From Enhydrobacter sp. (GTDB lineage: Bacteria > Pseudomonadota > Alphaproteobacteria > Reyranellales > Reyranellaceae): a stretch of 64,000 nucleotides of DNA. Position 1 is the first letter of the stretch, and each line of letters starts with the position of its first letter. The notes below the pieces were generated by a model that was given only the letters and a program-made list of their open reading frames with translations, did no database searches and had not been told where the DNA came from. This document shows positions 33,443 to 41,873 of the stretch, piece by piece. Made by a program: the position numbers and the translations under genes. The stretch lies in the NCBI GenBank assembly GCA_026126105.1, contig JAHCJV010000016.1, positions 19,147-83,146 on the forward strand, read 5' to 3'.

Positions 33443-34278
33443 GAGCGGCGCTCCAGGCTGCGCTGCTGCTGGCGCTGGAACAGCATGATCGGGCCGACGA
33501 GCACCACGAGCAGGCAGATCGCCACCGCAGAGGCGAGCGGCCAGTCGGAGTTGGTGAAGAACTCGTCCCACAGGACCTTTCCGATCATCAGCGTCCGCGT
33601 GCCGCCGAGCAGGTCGGGGATGACGAACTCGCCGACCGCGGGAATGAACACCAGCAGGCAGCCCGCCACGATGCCCGGGAGCGACAGAGGCAGCGCGACG
33701 GTGAGGAACGCCGGCAGGGGACGGGCACCGAGATCGGAAGCCGCCTCGAGCAGGCTCCAGTCGAGCTTTTCCAGAGACGCATAGAGCGGCAAGACCATGA
33801 ACGGCAGGTAAGCGTAGACGATGCCGAGATAGATCGCCCACTCGGTGCCGAGGATGGTGTAGGGATCGGCGGCCATGCCCGACCAGCGCAGGAACTGGTT
33901 CAGGATGCCGTTCTCCGACAACAATCCCATCCAGGCGTAGACGCGGATCAGGAACGACGTCCAGAACGGCAGCACGACGAGCATCAGCAGCAGCGGCCGG
34001 CGGCGCGGGTCGGCGCGTGCGATGGCGTAAGCCATGGGGTAGCCGAGCAGCAGCGTGACCAGGGTCGAGAGTGCGGCGATGCGCAGCGAGGACAGCCAGG
34101 CCGCGAGATAGAGATCGTCGGTGAACAGTAGCCTGAAGCTCGCGAGATCGACGCCGAGCTCGACCGGCGGCACCGAATCGGGCGCGTTGGTGCCGAACGC
34201 GAGGACGAGAACGAGGGCGAGCGGCAGGAGGAAGAAGATGCCGAGCCAGAGATACGGGAGGGCAATGACGAGTCGCAT
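33439..34278 (-). CDS. Polyamine-type ABC transporter, permease PotB-like
   Basis: A 279-residue permease with about six membrane spans and the loop LLEAASDLGARPLPAFLTVALPLSLPGI followed by FIPAVGEFVIPDLLGG, the signature of PotB/PotH. It lies downstream of the ATPase gene, separated by an inverted repeat of the dispersed family, and overlaps the PotC-like gene by 4 bases. Confidence 0.94.
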   Translation of the reverse strand: MRLVIALPYLWLGIFFLLPLALVLVLAFGTNAPDSVPPVELGVDLASFRLLFTDDLYLAAWLSSLRIAALSTLVTLLLGYPMAYAIARADPRRRPLLLMLVVLPFWTSFLIRVYAWMGLLSENGILNQFLRWSGMAADPYTILGTEWAIYLGIVYAYLPFMVLPLYASLEKLDWSLLEAASDLGARPLPAFLTVALPLSLPGIVAGCLLVFIPAVGEFVIPDLLGGTRTLMIGKVLWDEFFTNSDWPLASAVAICLLVVLVGPIMLFQRQQQRSLERRS

Positions 34279-34296
34279 CAGAGCGCGCCCGCCCCT

Positions 34297-34385
34297 GTCA
34301 TCCTGAGCGCAGCGAAGGATCTGGCGTCGACCTCAAAGGCGTTCTTTGGATCAGGCGGGAGGTCCTTCGCTTCGCTCAGGACGAC
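34297..34385. repeat. Dispersed inverted repeat (REP-like) inside the pot operon
   Basis: The arms TCCTGAGCGCAGCGAAGGA (around 34301-34319) and TCCTTCGCTTCGCTCAGGA (34363-34381), with further pairing outside, are separated by about 43 bases. This is the same family as at 13.41 and 24.65 kb. It fills the 114-base gap between the ATPase and PotB-like genes on the coding strand, so it is transcribed within the operon and may alter expression of the permeases relative to the upstream genes. Confidence 0.8.
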
Positions 34386-34392
34386 GCGGGAC

Positions 34393-35388
34393 TTACTCAT
34401 GCAGCACCTGCCCCGCATCGTCGGCCCAGCCGAGCCAGACGGCGTCGCCGCGTCTGAAGGCGCTTTCCGTCCCGCGCGCGACGTTCATCTGCGCAACCTG
34501 CATCAGCGGCCCGGCGTCGACGGCGACGCGATAGAGCGAGCGGTCGCCCTCGTAGGCGACCTCGACCACCGTGCCGGCGACGGCGTGCGCCGTGGCGGGA
34601 CGCTCGGCCGAGAGCGCGATCTTTTCCGGGCGCAGCGCCAGCCAGCGGCCGGGCGCTGTCTCCAGGATGTTGGCGAGGCCGATGAAATCCGCGACGAAGC
34701 GTGACGCCGGCCGTTCGTAGAGATCGTGCGGCGTGCCCGCCTGAACGATCCGGCCGGCATTCATCACGGCCAGCCGGCTCGCCATCGACATCGCCTCCTC
34801 CTGGTCGTGGGTGACGATCACGAAGGTGAGGCCGAGCTGCTCCTGCAGGCGGACGAGCTCGAAGCGTGTGCCCTCGCGCAGCTTGCGGTCGAGCGCGGCC
34901 AGCGGCTCGTCGAGCAGCAGCAGCTTGGGCCGTTTGACCAGCGCACGCGCCAGTGCCACCCGCTGTCGCTGCCCGCCGGACAGCTGCGACGGCCGGCGCC
35001 CGCCGAGTCCCTCGAGCTTCACCAGGGACAGCGCCTCGGCGACGCGAGCCGCGATCTCCGGCTTGGCCACACCTTCGCGCTTCAGGCCGTAGGCGATGTT
35101 GCCGGCTACGTCGAGATGCGGAAACAGGGCGTAGGACTGGAACATCATGTTGACGGGCCGAAGATGCGGCGGCACCCCGGTCATGTCCTGCCCGTCGATC
35201 AGGATGCGTCCGCTGTCGGGCTGCTCGAAGCCCGCCAGCAGGCGAAGCAGGGTGGTCTTGCCGCAGCCCGAGCCGCCCAATAGCGCGAAAAGCTCGCCGC
35301 GCGCGATCTTGAGATCAACGCCGGCTACGGCATTCACCGCGCCGAAGCGCTTGATGACGCCATCGACTTTGACGATCGGGCCGTTCAC
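34393..35388 (-). CDS. Polyamine-type ABC transporter, ATP-binding protein PotA-like
   Basis: A 331-residue ATPase with Walker A GGSGCGKTT, signature LSGGQRQRVALARALV, Walker B LLLLDEPLAALDRKLRE, H-loop VTHDQEEAMSMASRLAV and a C-terminal TOBE domain (LRPEKIALS). It starts at a GTG 9 bases after the binding-protein gene. It energises uptake of spermidine/putrescine-like cations or another small solute. Confidence 0.95.
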   Translation of the reverse strand: MNGPIVKVDGVIKRFGAVNAVAGVDLKIARGELFALLGGSGCGKTTLLRLLAGFEQPDSGRILIDGQDMTGVPPHLRPVNMMFQSYALFPHLDVAGNIAYGLKREGVAKPEIAARVAEALSLVKLEGLGGRRPSQLSGGQRQRVALARALVKRPKLLLLDEPLAALDRKLREGTRFELVRLQEQLGLTFVIVTHDQEEAMSMASRLAVMNAGRIVQAGTPHDLYERPASRFVADFIGLANILETAPGRWLALRPEKIALSAERPATAHAVAGTVVEVAYEGDRSLYRVAVDAGPLMQVAQMNVARGTESAFRRGDAVWLGWADDAGQVLHE

Positions 35389-35397
35389 CGGCTCAAT

Positions 35398-36480
35398 CTA
35401 GCGGCCGGTCTTGATCGCGGTCCACAGCCGCGTGCGCTCGCGCACCTGCTCGGGGGTGGCAGCGGAGATGGTATAGAGCCGCGCGCGATTGTCGGCGGAC
35501 GGGTAGATCCAGGGATTCTGCGAGATCGACTTGTCCAGCAGAGCGGTGGCCGGGAGATTGGCGTTGGCATAGCGCGTCACCGTGCTCGACGCTGCCGCGA
35601 CCTTGGGCTCCATCATGAAGTCGAGGAAGCGCAGCGCCGCGTCGGGATTCGGCGCATCCTTGGGAATCGCGGCAGTGTCGATCCACAGCATCGCGCCCTG
35701 GTTGGGAACGGCATAGGCGATCTCGCGCGGCTCGGCCGCCGCGGCGGCGCGTTCGCGCGCCTGCAGCACGTCTCCCGAAAAGCCAAACGCCACGCAGATG
35801 TCGCCGCCGGCCAGCGCGTTGATGTACTCCGACGAGTGGAACTTGCGGACGTATGGCCGGATCGCCTTGATCACCGCCGCTGCCTTCTCGAGATCCTCCG
35901 ACTTCTTGGAGTCAGGGTCGAGCTGCAGATACTTCAGCGCCGCCGGAAAGACGTCGGTCGGGCTGTCGAGCATCATCACGCCGCAGTCGACGAAACGCGA
36001 CACGATCGCCGGATCGAAGATCATGGCGAGAGAATCGACCGGCGCGTTGACCATGCGCTTGCGAATTTCAGGCACGTTATAGCCGATGCCGATCGTGCCC
36101 CACATCCAGGGGATGGCGTGGGTGTTGCCCGGATCGTATTTGGCGAGCGAGGCCATGATCACGGGGTCGAGGTTGCCCAGGTTCTTGAGCTTCGCCTTGT
36201 CGAGCGGCTGGTAGATCTTGGCGGCGAGCTGGCGCACCAGGAAGGGCGAGGCGGTCGGCACCACCACGTCGTAGCCCGAGCGGCCGGCCCGGAGCTTGGC
36301 GTCGAGGATCTCGTTGCTGTCGTAGGTCGTATAGTTGACCTTGATTCCGGTCTGCTCGGTGAAGACCTTGAGCTGGTCCTCGGCGATGTAATCCGACCAG
36401 TTGTAGACGTTGACCTGCTTCTGGGCGAAGGCAGGCCCCGCGGCGAGGGCAAGCAGGCAGGCAAGAAAGCCAAGACGCAT
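35398..36480 (-). CDS. Polyamine-type ABC transporter, substrate-binding protein
   Basis: A 360-residue PotD/PotF-like periplasmic protein with a signal peptide ending LAAGPAFA. The mature N-terminus KQVNVYNWSDYIAED and the following TGIKVNYTTYDSNEI are diagnostic of putrescine/spermidine binding proteins. It is the first gene of the operon binding protein - ATPase - PotB - PotC and is divergent from the biuret-hydrolase-like gene. The exact polyamine cannot be deduced. Confidence 0.94.
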   Translation of the reverse strand: MRLGFLACLLALAAGPAFAQKQVNVYNWSDYIAEDQLKVFTEQTGIKVNYTTYDSNEILDAKLRAGRSGYDVVVPTASPFLVRQLAAKIYQPLDKAKLKNLGNLDPVIMASLAKYDPGNTHAIPWMWGTIGIGYNVPEIRKRMVNAPVDSLAMIFDPAIVSRFVDCGVMMLDSPTDVFPAALKYLQLDPDSKKSEDLEKAAAVIKAIRPYVRKFHSSEYINALAGGDICVAFGFSGDVLQARERAAAAAEPREIAYAVPNQGAMLWIDTAAIPKDAPNPDAALRFLDFMMEPKVAAASSTVTRYANANLPATALLDKSISQNPWIYPSADNRARLYTISAATPEQVRERTRLWTAIKTGR

Positions 36481-36548
36481 CAGGCACTCCGAAACGGGGG
36501 CGCATCATTTCGGCCTATTGGTTGAAACGCAAGCGGTGTGAAAAAGGC

Positions 36549-36563
36549 TGGCACGACGCTTGC
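36549..36563 (+). promoter_or_regulatory. Sigma-54 promoter (-24/-12) of the biuret hydrolase operon
   Basis: TGGCACGACGCTTGC matches the sigma-54 consensus TGGCACG-N4-TTGC at every fixed position; the invariant GG and GC are 10 bases apart. It lies 38 bases upstream of the ATG of the isochorismatase-family gene, in the divergent promoter region. Sigma-54 promoters need an activator such as NtrC; no clear NtrC site is visible upstream, so the activator is open. Confidence 0.78.
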
Positions 36564-36601
36564 GTCGGACTCCCTCGAGTGGCTGCGGGGGCGCTCGGGA
36601 G

Positions 36602-37282
36602 ATGCAGGCAAAGACGTCGCTGGTTCAAGCCGAGCCATATGCATTCGAACTGAAGCCTGCCGAATGTGCACTGCTGATCATCGACATGCAGCGCGACTTC
36701 CTCGAGCCCGGCGGCTTCGGCGAAATGCTGGGCAACGACGTTTCCCAGTTGCGTCGCACGATCGAGCCCAACCGCCTTCTGCTGGCGGCCTGGCGCGCCG
36801 CCGGCCTGTTCGCCATGCACACCCGCGAGGGGCACCGGCCCGACCTGTCCGACCTGCCGCCGTCCAAGAAGATCCGCGGGCGGAGCGCGACCACGATCGG
36901 TGACGTGGGGCCTATGGGGCGCATCCTGGTCCGCGGCGAGGCCGGGCACGACATCATCCCCGAGCTCTATCCGGTGCCGGGCGAGCCGGTGATCGACAAG
37001 CCCGGCAAGGGCGCGTTCCACGCCACCGACCTGCATTCGATCCTGCAGCATCGCGGCATCACGCAGCTCGTGGTCACCGGCGTCACGACGGAAGTCTGCG
37101 TCAATACCACGGTCCGCGAGGCCAACGACCGCGGCTACGACTGCCTCGTGCCGGAGGATTGCGTCGGCTCGTACTTCCCCGAGTTCCAGGAGATGGGGCT
37201 CAAGATGATCAAGGCGCAGGGCGGCATCTTCGGCTGGGTCACCAGCTCGCCCGCCGTCATCTCGGCGATCGGCCAGGCGTGA
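36602..37282 (+). CDS. Biuret-hydrolase-like cysteine hydrolase (isochorismatase family)
   Basis: A 226-residue cysteine amidohydrolase. The triad is D28 ([10 protein letters not shown]), K133 (IDKPGKGAF) and C166 (TTEVCVNTT); the K-to-C spacing is the same as in Rhizobium BiuH. Segments [32 protein letters not shown] and [11 protein letters not shown] closely resemble BiuH, which hydrolyses biuret to allophanate and ammonia. Related ureidoacrylate or other amide hydrolases remain possible. It lies 10 bases before a permease gene and behind a sigma-54 promoter, which fits a nitrogen-scavenging role. A longer start (36560) would overlap the promoter and is rejected. Confidence 0.85.
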   Translation: MQAKTSLVQAEPYAFELKPAECALLIIDMQRDFLEPGGFGEMLGNDVSQLRRTIEPNRLLLAAWRAAGLFAMHTREGHRPDLSDLPPSKKIRGRSATTIGDVGPMGRILVRGEAGHDIIPELYPVPGEPVIDKPGKGAFHATDLHSILQHRGITQLVVTGVTTEVCVNTTVREANDRGYDCLVPEDCVGSYFPEFQEMGLKMIKAQGGIFGWVTSSPAVISAIGQA

Positions 37283-37292
37283 GGAGGCCACC

Positions 37293-38897
37293 ATGTCCAT
37301 GACGACGAGCTTCAAGCCCAAGCTCTGGGTTCCGGGCGACTGGAACGCCTTCTTCGGCTTCGGCACCAACATCCTGGTCAACATGCTGGTCCTGACCGGC
37401 CTGCTGCGCTTTGTGCTCAAGTTTCCGGATGAGCTGGTGTTCGGCCGCATCCTGCCGGCGACCGGCCTGATGCTCCTGCTGAGCACGTTGTACTACGCGT
37501 GGCTCGCTTACAGGCTGGCCAGGGAGACCGGCCGCGACGATGTCTGCGCGCTGCCCTCGGGCATCAGCGTGCCGCACATGTTCGTCGTGGTGTTCGTCGT
37601 GATGATGCCGATCCTGATCACGACCAAGGATCCCGTGCTGGCCTGGGAGGCCGGGCTCACCTGGGTTTTCGTACAGAGCTTCGTGCTGATGGCGGGCGGC
37701 TTCATCGCGCCGGTGATCCGCAAGATCACGCCGCGCGCGGCATTGCTCGGCTCGCTGGCCGGCATCTCGATCACTTTCATCTCGATGCGGCCCGGCGCGC
37801 AGATGGTCATGACACCGGTCATCGGCCTGGTCTGCTTCGCGGTGATCATGGTCGACTGGTTCGGCGGCGTTAAATACTTCAAGGGCGTGCCGGGCGGGCT
37901 GGTGGCGATCGTCGTCGGCGCGATCATCGCCTGGGGCTCGACCCTCTTCGGCTTCAACTATGGCGGCCTCTCGCTCGCAGGCGTCAAGGAGGCGCTGGCG
38001 AGCTTCGCCTTCTCCTATCCCATGCCGGCGGTCGGCCATGTCTTCGGCGGCTTCCAGTTCATCGGCATCATCCTGGTGACGGCGATCCCGTTCGGCATCT
38101 ACGACCTCGTCGAGGCGATGGACAATGTCGAGAGCGCGGCCGCGGCGGGCGATTCCTTCCCGACGACGCGCGTGCTGACCGCCGACGGCGCGGTTAGCCT
38201 GATCGGCTGCCTGATGGGCAACCCGTTCATCAACGCGGTCTATATCGGCCATCCCGGCTGGAAGGCGATGGGCGGCCGGATCGGCTACTCGGCGGCGACG
38301 GGCGCGCTTGTGATCGTGCTGGCCTGGTTCGGTGTCATCGCTCTGATGATGGCCATACTCCCGCTCGTCGCGATCCTGCCGATCCTGCTCTACATTGGCA
38401 TGCTGATCGGCTCGCAGGCCTTCCAGGAGACGCCGGCCCGCCATGCGCCGGCGATCATTCTGGCGCTGGTGCCGCAGATCGCGGCGTGGGGCAAGACGCA
38501 GATCGACGGTGCGCTCCACGCCGCCGGCAGCGATGCGGCCGTGGCCGGCATGATGGAGAAGCTCGGCGAGCAGGGCGTGCTCTATCACGGGCTCGCGGTG
38601 CTGGGCGGCGGCGCCACCCTGGCCGGAATCGTGCTCGCCTCGATCACGGTGTTCATCATCGAGCGCGACTTCATCAAGGCGTCGTGGTTCGCGGTGGCCG
38701 GCGCGGTGTTCACCTTCTTCGGCCTGATCCACGCCGAGGCGCTGGGCTTTGGCCAGACGCCCTCGGTGGCGGTGAGCTACCTCGGCATCGCGGCGGTCCT
38801 TTATGGCTGCGCAAGATACGCCAACGTCTCTCCGCGCGAGGACGAGGCGTCGGCGATGCACGGGCACGGCGGGGTCGTGGCCAAACCGGCGGAGTAG
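37293..38897 (+). CDS. NCS2-like permease (nucleobase/ureide-type transporter)
   Basis: A 534-residue membrane protein with 12-14 predicted spans. It resembles the NCS2/AzgA branch: FFGFGTNILVNMLVLTGLL at the N-terminus, GRDDVCALPSGISVP, GIYDLVEAMDNVESAAAAGDSFPTTR and NPFINAVYIGHPGWKAMGG, the last two equivalent to the conserved substrate-site helices. The ATG follows GAGGAGG and lies 10 bases after the biuret-hydrolase-like gene. Uptake of biuret or a related ureide/triazine product is the likely role, by context only. Confidence 0.85.
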   Translation: MSMTTSFKPKLWVPGDWNAFFGFGTNILVNMLVLTGLLRFVLKFPDELVFGRILPATGLMLLLSTLYYAWLAYRLARETGRDDVCALPSGISVPHMFVVVFVVMMPILITTKDPVLAWEAGLTWVFVQSFVLMAGGFIAPVIRKITPRAALLGSLAGISITFISMRPGAQMVMTPVIGLVCFAVIMVDWFGGVKYFKGVPGGLVAIVVGAIIAWGSTLFGFNYGGLSLAGVKEALASFAFSYPMPAVGHVFGGFQFIGIILVTAIPFGIYDLVEAMDNVESAAAAGDSFPTTRVLTADGAVSLIGCLMGNPFINAVYIGHPGWKAMGGRIGYSAATGALVIVLAWFGVIALMMAILPLVAILPILLYIGMLIGSQAFQETPARHAPAIILALVPQIAAWGKTQIDGALHAAGSDAAVAGMMEKLGEQGVLYHGLAVLGGGATLAGIVLASITVFIIERDFIKASWFAVAGAVFTFFGLIHAEALGFGQTPSVAVSYLGIAAVLYGCARYANVSPREDEASAMHGHGGVVAKPAE

Positions 38898-38906
38898 CGA
38901 CTCGAG

Positions 38907-39038
38907 TTCCTCCCTGCGCGAAAGCGCGGGGAGGTGCCCCGCAGGGGCGGAGGGGTCATGGGTCACACCGATGCCTGTTGCCCATGACCCCTCCGTCGCG
39001 GATTACCGCGCCACCTCCCCGGCTTCGCCAGGGAGGAA
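38907..39038. repeat. Imperfect long inverted repeat between convergent genes
   Basis: A GC-rich dyad of about 130 bases between the convergent permease and DUF1801 genes. The outer arms TTCCTCCCTG... and ...CAGGGAGGAA and the inner arms GGAGGGGTCATGGG and CCCATGACCCCTCC are complementary, with unpaired stretches. It is probably a repeat element acting as a bidirectional transcription stop. It fills most of the 153-base gap; no gene is seen. Confidence 0.7.
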
Positions 39039-39050
39039 TTGGGATGCGAG

Positions 39051-39446
39051 TCAGGTCTTCTTGCTCTTGGGCGCTTTCTTCTTCGATTTGGTCCGATTGT
39101 AATCAATGGCCGCGCGAACGAGGGCTTTCAGGGCGCGTTCGTTGACTTTGTCGCCCTCGAGATAATCGATCGCTCGCCTCATGTTGCCGTCGAGGCCGGC
39201 GTTGAAAAGCTTGTCTGGATCCGGGAGGCTGGCCCCGTGGGCAAAGGTCACCTTCACCTTGCCTTTGTGGGCGTTGGCGACGGCGATCATGCCGTCGCGC
39301 GACCACACCGGGCTTCCCATCCACTTCCATTCCTCGAGGATCTCCCGATCGGCCGCGAGGATCGCCTTACGCACGCTCGCGAACGTCTTGCCGCGCCAAT
39401 CCGTGAGGCCTGCAATCAACGCGTCGATATGCTCCGATGGCGTCAC
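39051..39446 (-). CDS. DUF1801-family protein
   Basis: A 131-residue YdhG-like DUF1801 protein: SVRKAILAADREILEEWKWMGSPVWSRDGMIAVANAHKGKVKVTFAHGASLPDPDKLF. It ends in a basic lysine-rich tail. Function unknown. The start is a GTG (codon ending at 39446) with AGGAG seven bases upstream; longer frames overlap the livF gene. It follows livF by 26 bases and may be read from the same transcript. Confidence 0.8.
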   Translation of the reverse strand: MTPSEHIDALIAGLTDWRGKTFASVRKAILAADREILEEWKWMGSPVWSRDGMIAVANAHKGKVKVTFAHGASLPDPDKLFNAGLDGNMRRAIDYLEGDKVNERALKALVRAAIDYNRTKSKKKAPKSKKT

Positions 39447-39472
39447 TCGAACGCTCCTGTCCCTGCCGCAGT

Positions 39473-40177
39473 TCAAACACCCAGGTAGCGGTGCTGGAGT
39501 TCGGGGTCGGCGGCCAATGCGTCGGAGCGGCCGGACCACACCACGCGGCCCTTCTCGACGATGTAGTGGCGGTCGGCGAGGCCGATCAGGTTGCCGACAT
39601 TCTTGTCGATCACCAGGATCGCCTGGCCCTCGCCCTTGAGGCGGGCGAGGCAGGACCAGATCTCCTGCCGGATCAGCGGCGCTAGCCCCTCCGTCGCCTC
39701 GTCGAGGATCAGCAGCTTGGGGTTCGTCATCAGCGCGCGGCCGATCGCCAGCATCTGCTGCTCGCCGCCGGAGAGCTGGTTGCCGCGATTGCCCTGCCGT
39801 TCCTTCAGGCGCGGGAAGAACTCGAAGACCCGCGCAAGCGTCCAGGGATTGGCCCGCGCCGTGCGGTTGGCCGAGGCCGCGGCCAGGTTCTCCCGAACCG
39901 AAAGGTTGGGGAAGATCTGCCGGCCTTCCGGCACCAGCCCGAAGCCGAGCCGGGCGATTCGGAAGGCGGGCAGGTGGTCGACCCTCTGGCCCTCGAATTC
40001 GACGCTGCCGCGCCGCGCGGGAAGCAGGCCCATGATGGCATGCACGGTCGTCGTCTTGCCCATGCCGTTGCGGCCCATCAGGGTAACGACCTCGCCGGCG
40101 TCGATGGCGAACTCCATGCCGAACAGCGCCTGGCTGACACCGTAGAAGCCTTCGAGACCGCTGACCCTCAGCATCAT
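39473..40177 (-). CDS. livF: Branched-chain-type ABC transporter ATP-binding protein LivF (benzoate region)
   Basis: A 234-residue LivF ATPase: Walker A GRNGMGKTT, signature LSGGEQQMLAIGRALM, Walker B LLILDEATEGLAP. It overlaps livG by 4 bases and ends the Liv operon. LivFGHMK-type systems near aromatic-degradation genes often import aromatic acids rather than amino acids, and this one is next to a benzoate-CoA ligase and boxBC. Confidence 0.94.
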   Translation of the reverse strand: MMLRVSGLEGFYGVSQALFGMEFAIDAGEVVTLMGRNGMGKTTTVHAIMGLLPARRGSVEFEGQRVDHLPAFRIARLGFGLVPEGRQIFPNLSVRENLAAASANRTARANPWTLARVFEFFPRLKERQGNRGNQLSGGEQQMLAIGRALMTNPKLLILDEATEGLAPLIRQEIWSCLARLKGEGQAILVIDKNVGNLIGLADRHYIVEKGRVVWSGRSDALAADPELQHRYLGV

Positions 40178-40926
40178 CCGGTCTCCTCGCCGAGATAAGC
40201 CTGCCGCACCTCGGGATCGGCACGGATCGCGTCGGGCGCGCCCGAGGCGAGGACGCGGCCATAGACCAGCACGGTGATGCGGTCGGCCAGCGCGAAGACG
40301 GCGTCCATGTCGTGCTCGATCAGCAGCATGCCGCACTGGCGCTTGAGGCCCCGCAGGAGCTCGACCATGCGCTGGCTCTCCTCGGCGCCCATGCCCGCCA
40401 TCGGTTCGTCGAGAAGCAGCAGCTTGGGGGCGCCGGCCAACGCCATCGCAATCTCGAGCTGCCGCTGCTCGCCGTGACTGAGCGCGGCGGCAGCGGCAGT
40501 GGCACGCGGCTCGAGCCCGACGGCGGCGAGGCCGCGGCGGGCTGCGTCGGTGCGGGCGGTGTTCTTGCGGACGTCAGCGAGGAACCGGAAGGAGTGGCCG
40601 TCATGGGCTTGCATGGCGAGCGCCACGTTCTCGAGCGCGCTGAATTCGCGTAGCACCGACGTGATCTGGAACGAACGGCCGAGCCCCAGTCGCACTCGCG
40701 CGTCGGCCGGAAGGCGCGTGACGTCGCGGCCGGCAAAATGGATCGTGCCGGAGTCGGGAGTGAGATTGCCGGTAAGTTGGCCGACCAGGGTCGTCTTGCC
40801 CGCCCCGTTCGGCCCGATCAGGGCATGGATCTCGCCCGGCCGCACGTCGATCGTGACGTTGTCGGTGGCGAGCAGGCCGCCGAAACGTTTGACCAGCCGG
40901 TCGGTGGAAAGCAGCGGCTCGCTCAT
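40174..40926 (-). CDS. livG: Branched-chain-type ABC transporter ATP-binding protein LivG (benzoate region)
   Basis: A 250-residue LivG ATPase with Walker A GPNGAGKTT, signature LSHGEQRQLEIAMALA, Walker B LLLLDEPMAGMGAEES, and the LivG-typical IGRSFQ-like GLGRSFQITSVL. It overlaps livM (upstream) and livF (downstream) by 4 bases each, so all subunits are translationally coupled. Confidence 0.94.
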   Translation of the reverse strand: MSEPLLSTDRLVKRFGGLLATDNVTIDVRPGEIHALIGPNGAGKTTLVGQLTGNLTPDSGTIHFAGRDVTRLPADARVRLGLGRSFQITSVLREFSALENVALAMQAHDGHSFRFLADVRKNTARTDAARRGLAAVGLEPRATAAAAALSHGEQRQLEIAMALAGAPKLLLLDEPMAGMGAEESQRMVELLRGLKRQCGMLLIEHDMDAVFALADRITVLVYGRVLASGAPDAIRADPEVRQAYLGEETG

Positions 40927-41873
40927 CCGCGCGCTTTCAGGAGCGATGCCATGCCGCCCCGGGCGTACAGGGCGACGAGCACCAGCAGCGGGCCAAACAC
41001 GATCTGCCAGTATTCGCCCCAGCCCTTGTGCACGAGGTCGAGGAGCGGCTTCAGCATCTCCTCGAGCGCGAAGAAGGCGATCGCGCCGTAGAGAGGCCCG
41101 AAGAGGGTGCCGATCCCGCCCAGGACGACGATCACGATCAGGTCGCCCGACTTCACCCAGGACATCATCGCGGGCGAGACGTAGGCGCCTTCGTTGGCGA
41201 GCAGGATGCCGGCGAGGCCACCGAACGCGCCCGCGATGATGCAGGCCACCAGCCGGTAGCGGAATACCGGGAAGCCCAGCGCCATCATGCGCAGCTCGTT
41301 CGACTTCGCACCGCGCAGCACGTAGCCGAAGCGCGAGTTGGCCAGCCGCCCGCAGAACCACAGGGTGGCACAGAGCAGGGCGAAGCAGAGCCAGTAGAAG
41401 GTCGCCTTGTCGCGCAGGTCGATCAGGCCGGAGAAGCGGCTGCGGCTGATGTTCAGCCCGTCGTCGCCGCCATAGCCCGCGAGGCCCGAGGCGAGATAGT
41501 AGACGAGCTGCGCGAAGGCGAGCGTGATCATGATGAAATAGACGCCCCGGGTGCGTAGCGACAGAGCGCCGACCAGCGCGGCCCAAAGGATCGAGGCGCC
41601 GAGGGCGACCGGCCACTGCACCCACCCGCTCTGGATGCCCTCGGCCGACAGGATGCCAACGGCATAGCCGCCGATGCCGAAGAAGGCGGCGTGGCCGAAG
41701 CTCACCAGCCCGCCATAGCCCAGGATCATGTTCAGGCTGACGGCCGCGATCGACCAGATCACGATCCGGGTGCCGACCGACAGCAGGTAGCGCTGATCGA
41801 AGGCCTGGGTCAGCAGCGGCAGCGCGGCCAGGATGATCAGCAGCGCCGCGGCGACGATCGTCCCCGGCTTCAT
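40923..41873 (-). CDS. livM: Branched-chain-type ABC transporter permease LivM (benzoate region)
   Basis: A 316-residue inner-membrane permease with about nine spans; SLNMILGYGGLVSFGHAAFFGIGGYAVGIL and ALGFPVFRYRLVACIIAGAFGGLAGIL are LivM signatures. The ATG ending at 41873 overlaps the livH stop by 4 bases; the open frame extends 33 bases further over livH. Confidence 0.94.
   Translation of the reverse strand: MKPGTIVAAALLIILAALPLLTQAFDQRYLLSVGTRIVIWSIAAVSLNMILGYGGLVSFGHAAFFGIGGYAVGILSAEGIQSGWVQWPVALGASILWAALVGALSLRTRGVYFIMITLAFAQLVYYLASGLAGYGGDDGLNISRSRFSGLIDLRDKATFYWLCFALLCATLWFCGRLANSRFGYVLRGAKSNELRMMALGFPVFRYRLVACIIAGAFGGLAGILLANEGAYVSPAMMSWVKSGDLIVIVVLGGIGTLFGPLYGAIAFFALEEMLKPLLDLVHKGWGEYWQIVFGPLLVLVALYARGGMASLLKARG

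Noticed and set aside
37257..38966. A 569-codon minus-strand open frame
   Set aside because: Antisense to the NCS2-like permease, which has clear membrane spans and family motifs.
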